Positions 7,683 through 8,764 of a stretch of 8,764 bases of DNA are shown here, piece after piece. The notes beneath the pieces are model-generated. The model searched no databases. It was not told the DNA's origin and saw only the letters and a program-made list of their open reading frames with translations. Source of the DNA: CAZGTQ01 sp964528575 (GTDB lineage: Bacteria > Planctomycetota > UBA1135 > GCA-002686595). Location of the stretch: positions 1-8,764 of the forward strand of contig CAZGTQ010000450.1 of assembly GCA_964528575.1 (NCBI GenBank), given 5' to 3'. Both the position numbers and the translations under genes were made by a program. The first letter of the stretch is position 1. The number at the start of each line of letters is the position of its first letter.

Positions 7683-8764
7683 GTGAACCTGACCCAAGAG
7701 CTGAAGGACACGCTCACGTTCGTGCTCGCCGGAGGGAAGGGCGAGCGCCTCAAGCCGCTCACCCAGCGCCGGGCCAAGCCGGCGGTGCCGTTCGGGGGGG
7801 CGTATCGGATCATCGACTTCACCCTTTCGAACTGCATCCACAGCGGTCTGCGACGCATCTACGTGCTGACGCAGTACCAGGCCTACAGCTTGGAGGAGCA
7901 CCTGCGCCTCGCCTGGAACTTCCTGCCGCGGCGCCTCGCGCAGTTCATCGCGCCGCGCCCGCCGCAGCACGGCGGCGTCGGCCGCTGGTACGAGGGCACG
8001 GCGGACGCGATCACGCACAACATCGAGCACATGCGCGCCGAGGACCCGCGGCACGTGCTCATCCTCTCGGGCGACCACGTCTACAAGATGGACTACGGCG
8101 CCATGCTCACGCAGCACATCGAGAGCGGCGCCGCGTGCACGATCGGGGCGGTCGAGATCCCGGCGTCCGAGGCGCCGCGCTTCGGCGTCCTGCAGACCGA
8201 CGCGTCCAGGGCGGTCACCGGCTTCCAGGAGAAGCCGAACGTCGGCGCAGAGATCCCCGGCAAGCCGGGCTCGTGCCTGGGCTCGATGGGGATCTACGTC
8301 TTCGAGGCCGACGAGCTCGCCCGTCGCCTGCGCGCCGACTCCGAGCTCGGCGACGAGTCGAGCCACGACTTCGGCAAGGACGTCCTGCCGCAGATGGTCG
8401 AGGACGGAGCCAAGGTCTACGCGCACCCATTCGAGGACGTCGGCGGCACCCCGGGCGTGCTCCCGTACTGGCGCGACGTCGGCACGCTCGAGGCCTACTA
8501 CGACGCGAACCTCGACCTGTGCAGCGTCGTCCCGGCGTTCAACCTCTACGACCAGGGCTGGCCGATCTACACGCTCTGGCACAACGACCCGCCGGCGAAG
8601 TTCGTCTTCGAGGGAGCCGTCGGCCGCGGCGTCGAGGTCGACGACTCGCTCCTGTGCAACGGCACGATCGTCTCGGGCTCCAACGTCCGCCGCTCGATCC
8701 TCTCGAACCGCGTCTACACCGGCCACGGCGTCGAGATCGAAGGCTGCATCCTCTTCAACGGCGT
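7683..8764 (+). CDS. glgC: Glucose-1-phosphate adenylyltransferase (ADP-glucose pyrophosphorylase; 3' end cut)
   Basis: Cytosolic enzyme that converts ATP and glucose-1-phosphate to ADP-glucose and pyrophosphate, the committed step of classical bacterial glycogen synthesis. From the GTG at 7683, 360 residues are visible before the window ends; the family is usually about 400-430 long, so the C-terminal part of the left-handed beta-helix domain is missing. Family signatures are AGGKGERLKPLTQRRAKPAV (16-35), YRIIDFTLSN (41-50), RWYEGTADAITHN (101-113), LSGDHVYKMDY (128-138), FQEKP (181-185), SSHDFGKDVLP (226-236) and YWRDVGTLEAYYDANLDL (262-279). D131 and K184 align with the catalytic Asp142 and glucose-1-phosphate-binding Lys195 of E. 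coli GlgC. The beta-helix domain begins near residue 310. A GGGAGA site supports the start. It is divergent from the glycogen breakdown genes, consistent with shared control from the region between them. Identification is very secure; effector preference is not. Confidence 0.97.
   Translation, partial: MNLTQELKDTLTFVLAGGKGERLKPLTQRRAKPAVPFGGAYRIIDFTLSNCIHSGLRRIYVLTQYQAYSLEEHLRLAWNFLPRRLAQFIAPRPPQHGGVGRWYEGTADAITHNIEHMRAEDPRHVLILSGDHVYKMDYGAMLTQHIESGAACTIGAVEIPASEAPRFGVLQTDASRAVTGFQEKPNVGAEIPGKPGSCLGSMGIYVFEADELARRLRADSELGDESSHDFGKDVLPQMVEDGAKVYAHPFEDVGGTPGVLPYWRDVGTLEAYYDANLDLCSVVPAFNLYDQGWPIYTLWHNDPPAKFVFEGAVGRGVEVDDSLLCNGTIVSGSNVRRSILSNRVYTGHGVEIEGCILFNG

Noticed and set aside
7644..8726. 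Minus-strand open frame of 360 codons opposite glgC
   Set aside because: Antisense shadow; the plus strand encodes every GlgC signature with a strong ribosome binding site.

Overview
The window is a very GC-rich bacterial chromosome segment (third codon positions are almost always G or C). It holds four protein genes and almost no non-coding DNA. Three genes form a glycogen metabolism cluster and the fourth is a membrane transporter. I see no RNA genes, mobile elements, CRISPR arrays or long repeats. The high GC, frequent GTG starts and GT3/GDE/GlgC gene content fit a Myxococcota/Deltaproteobacteria-like or other high-GC, soil- or water-type bacterium. The sequence alone does not fix the phylum.

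Layout from left to right: (1) 1-1199, minus strand, the N-terminal 399 residues of an APC-superfamily amino acid permease, whose 3' end runs off the window. (2) 1284-5507, minus strand, a 1407-residue fusion of a eukaryote-type (GT3) glycogen synthase and a GT35 alpha-glucan phosphorylase with its DUF3417 region. (3) 5540-7564, minus strand, a 674-residue amylo-alpha-1,6-glucosidase (GDE/GH133-type glycogen debranching enzyme). (4) 7565-7682, a 118-base divergent intergenic region. (5) 7683-8764, plus strand, glgC (glucose-1-phosphate adenylyltransferase), cut at the right edge after 360 residues.

Working model: GlgC makes ADP-glucose. The GT3 half of the fusion extends alpha-1,4-glucan from a nucleotide sugar. 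The GT35 half phosphorolyses the same polymer to glucose-1-phosphate, the substrate of GlgC. The debranching enzyme removes alpha-1,6 branch stubs. The debranching gene and the fusion gene are 32 bases apart on one strand and are probably one operon. The permease follows after 84 bases and may be cotranscribed. No branching enzyme, GT5 glycogen synthase or 4-alpha-glucanotransferase lies in the window.

The points most worth attention are the fusion of a synthetic and a degradative enzyme in one chain, the pairing of a classically UDP-glucose-using GT3 synthase with an ADP-glucose-producing GlgC, and the apparent absence from the GT3 half of the arginine cluster through which glucose-6-phosphate controls the eukaryotic enzymes. 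Very long open frames on the opposite strand (for example 54-2720 and 2862-5810) are composition artefacts.
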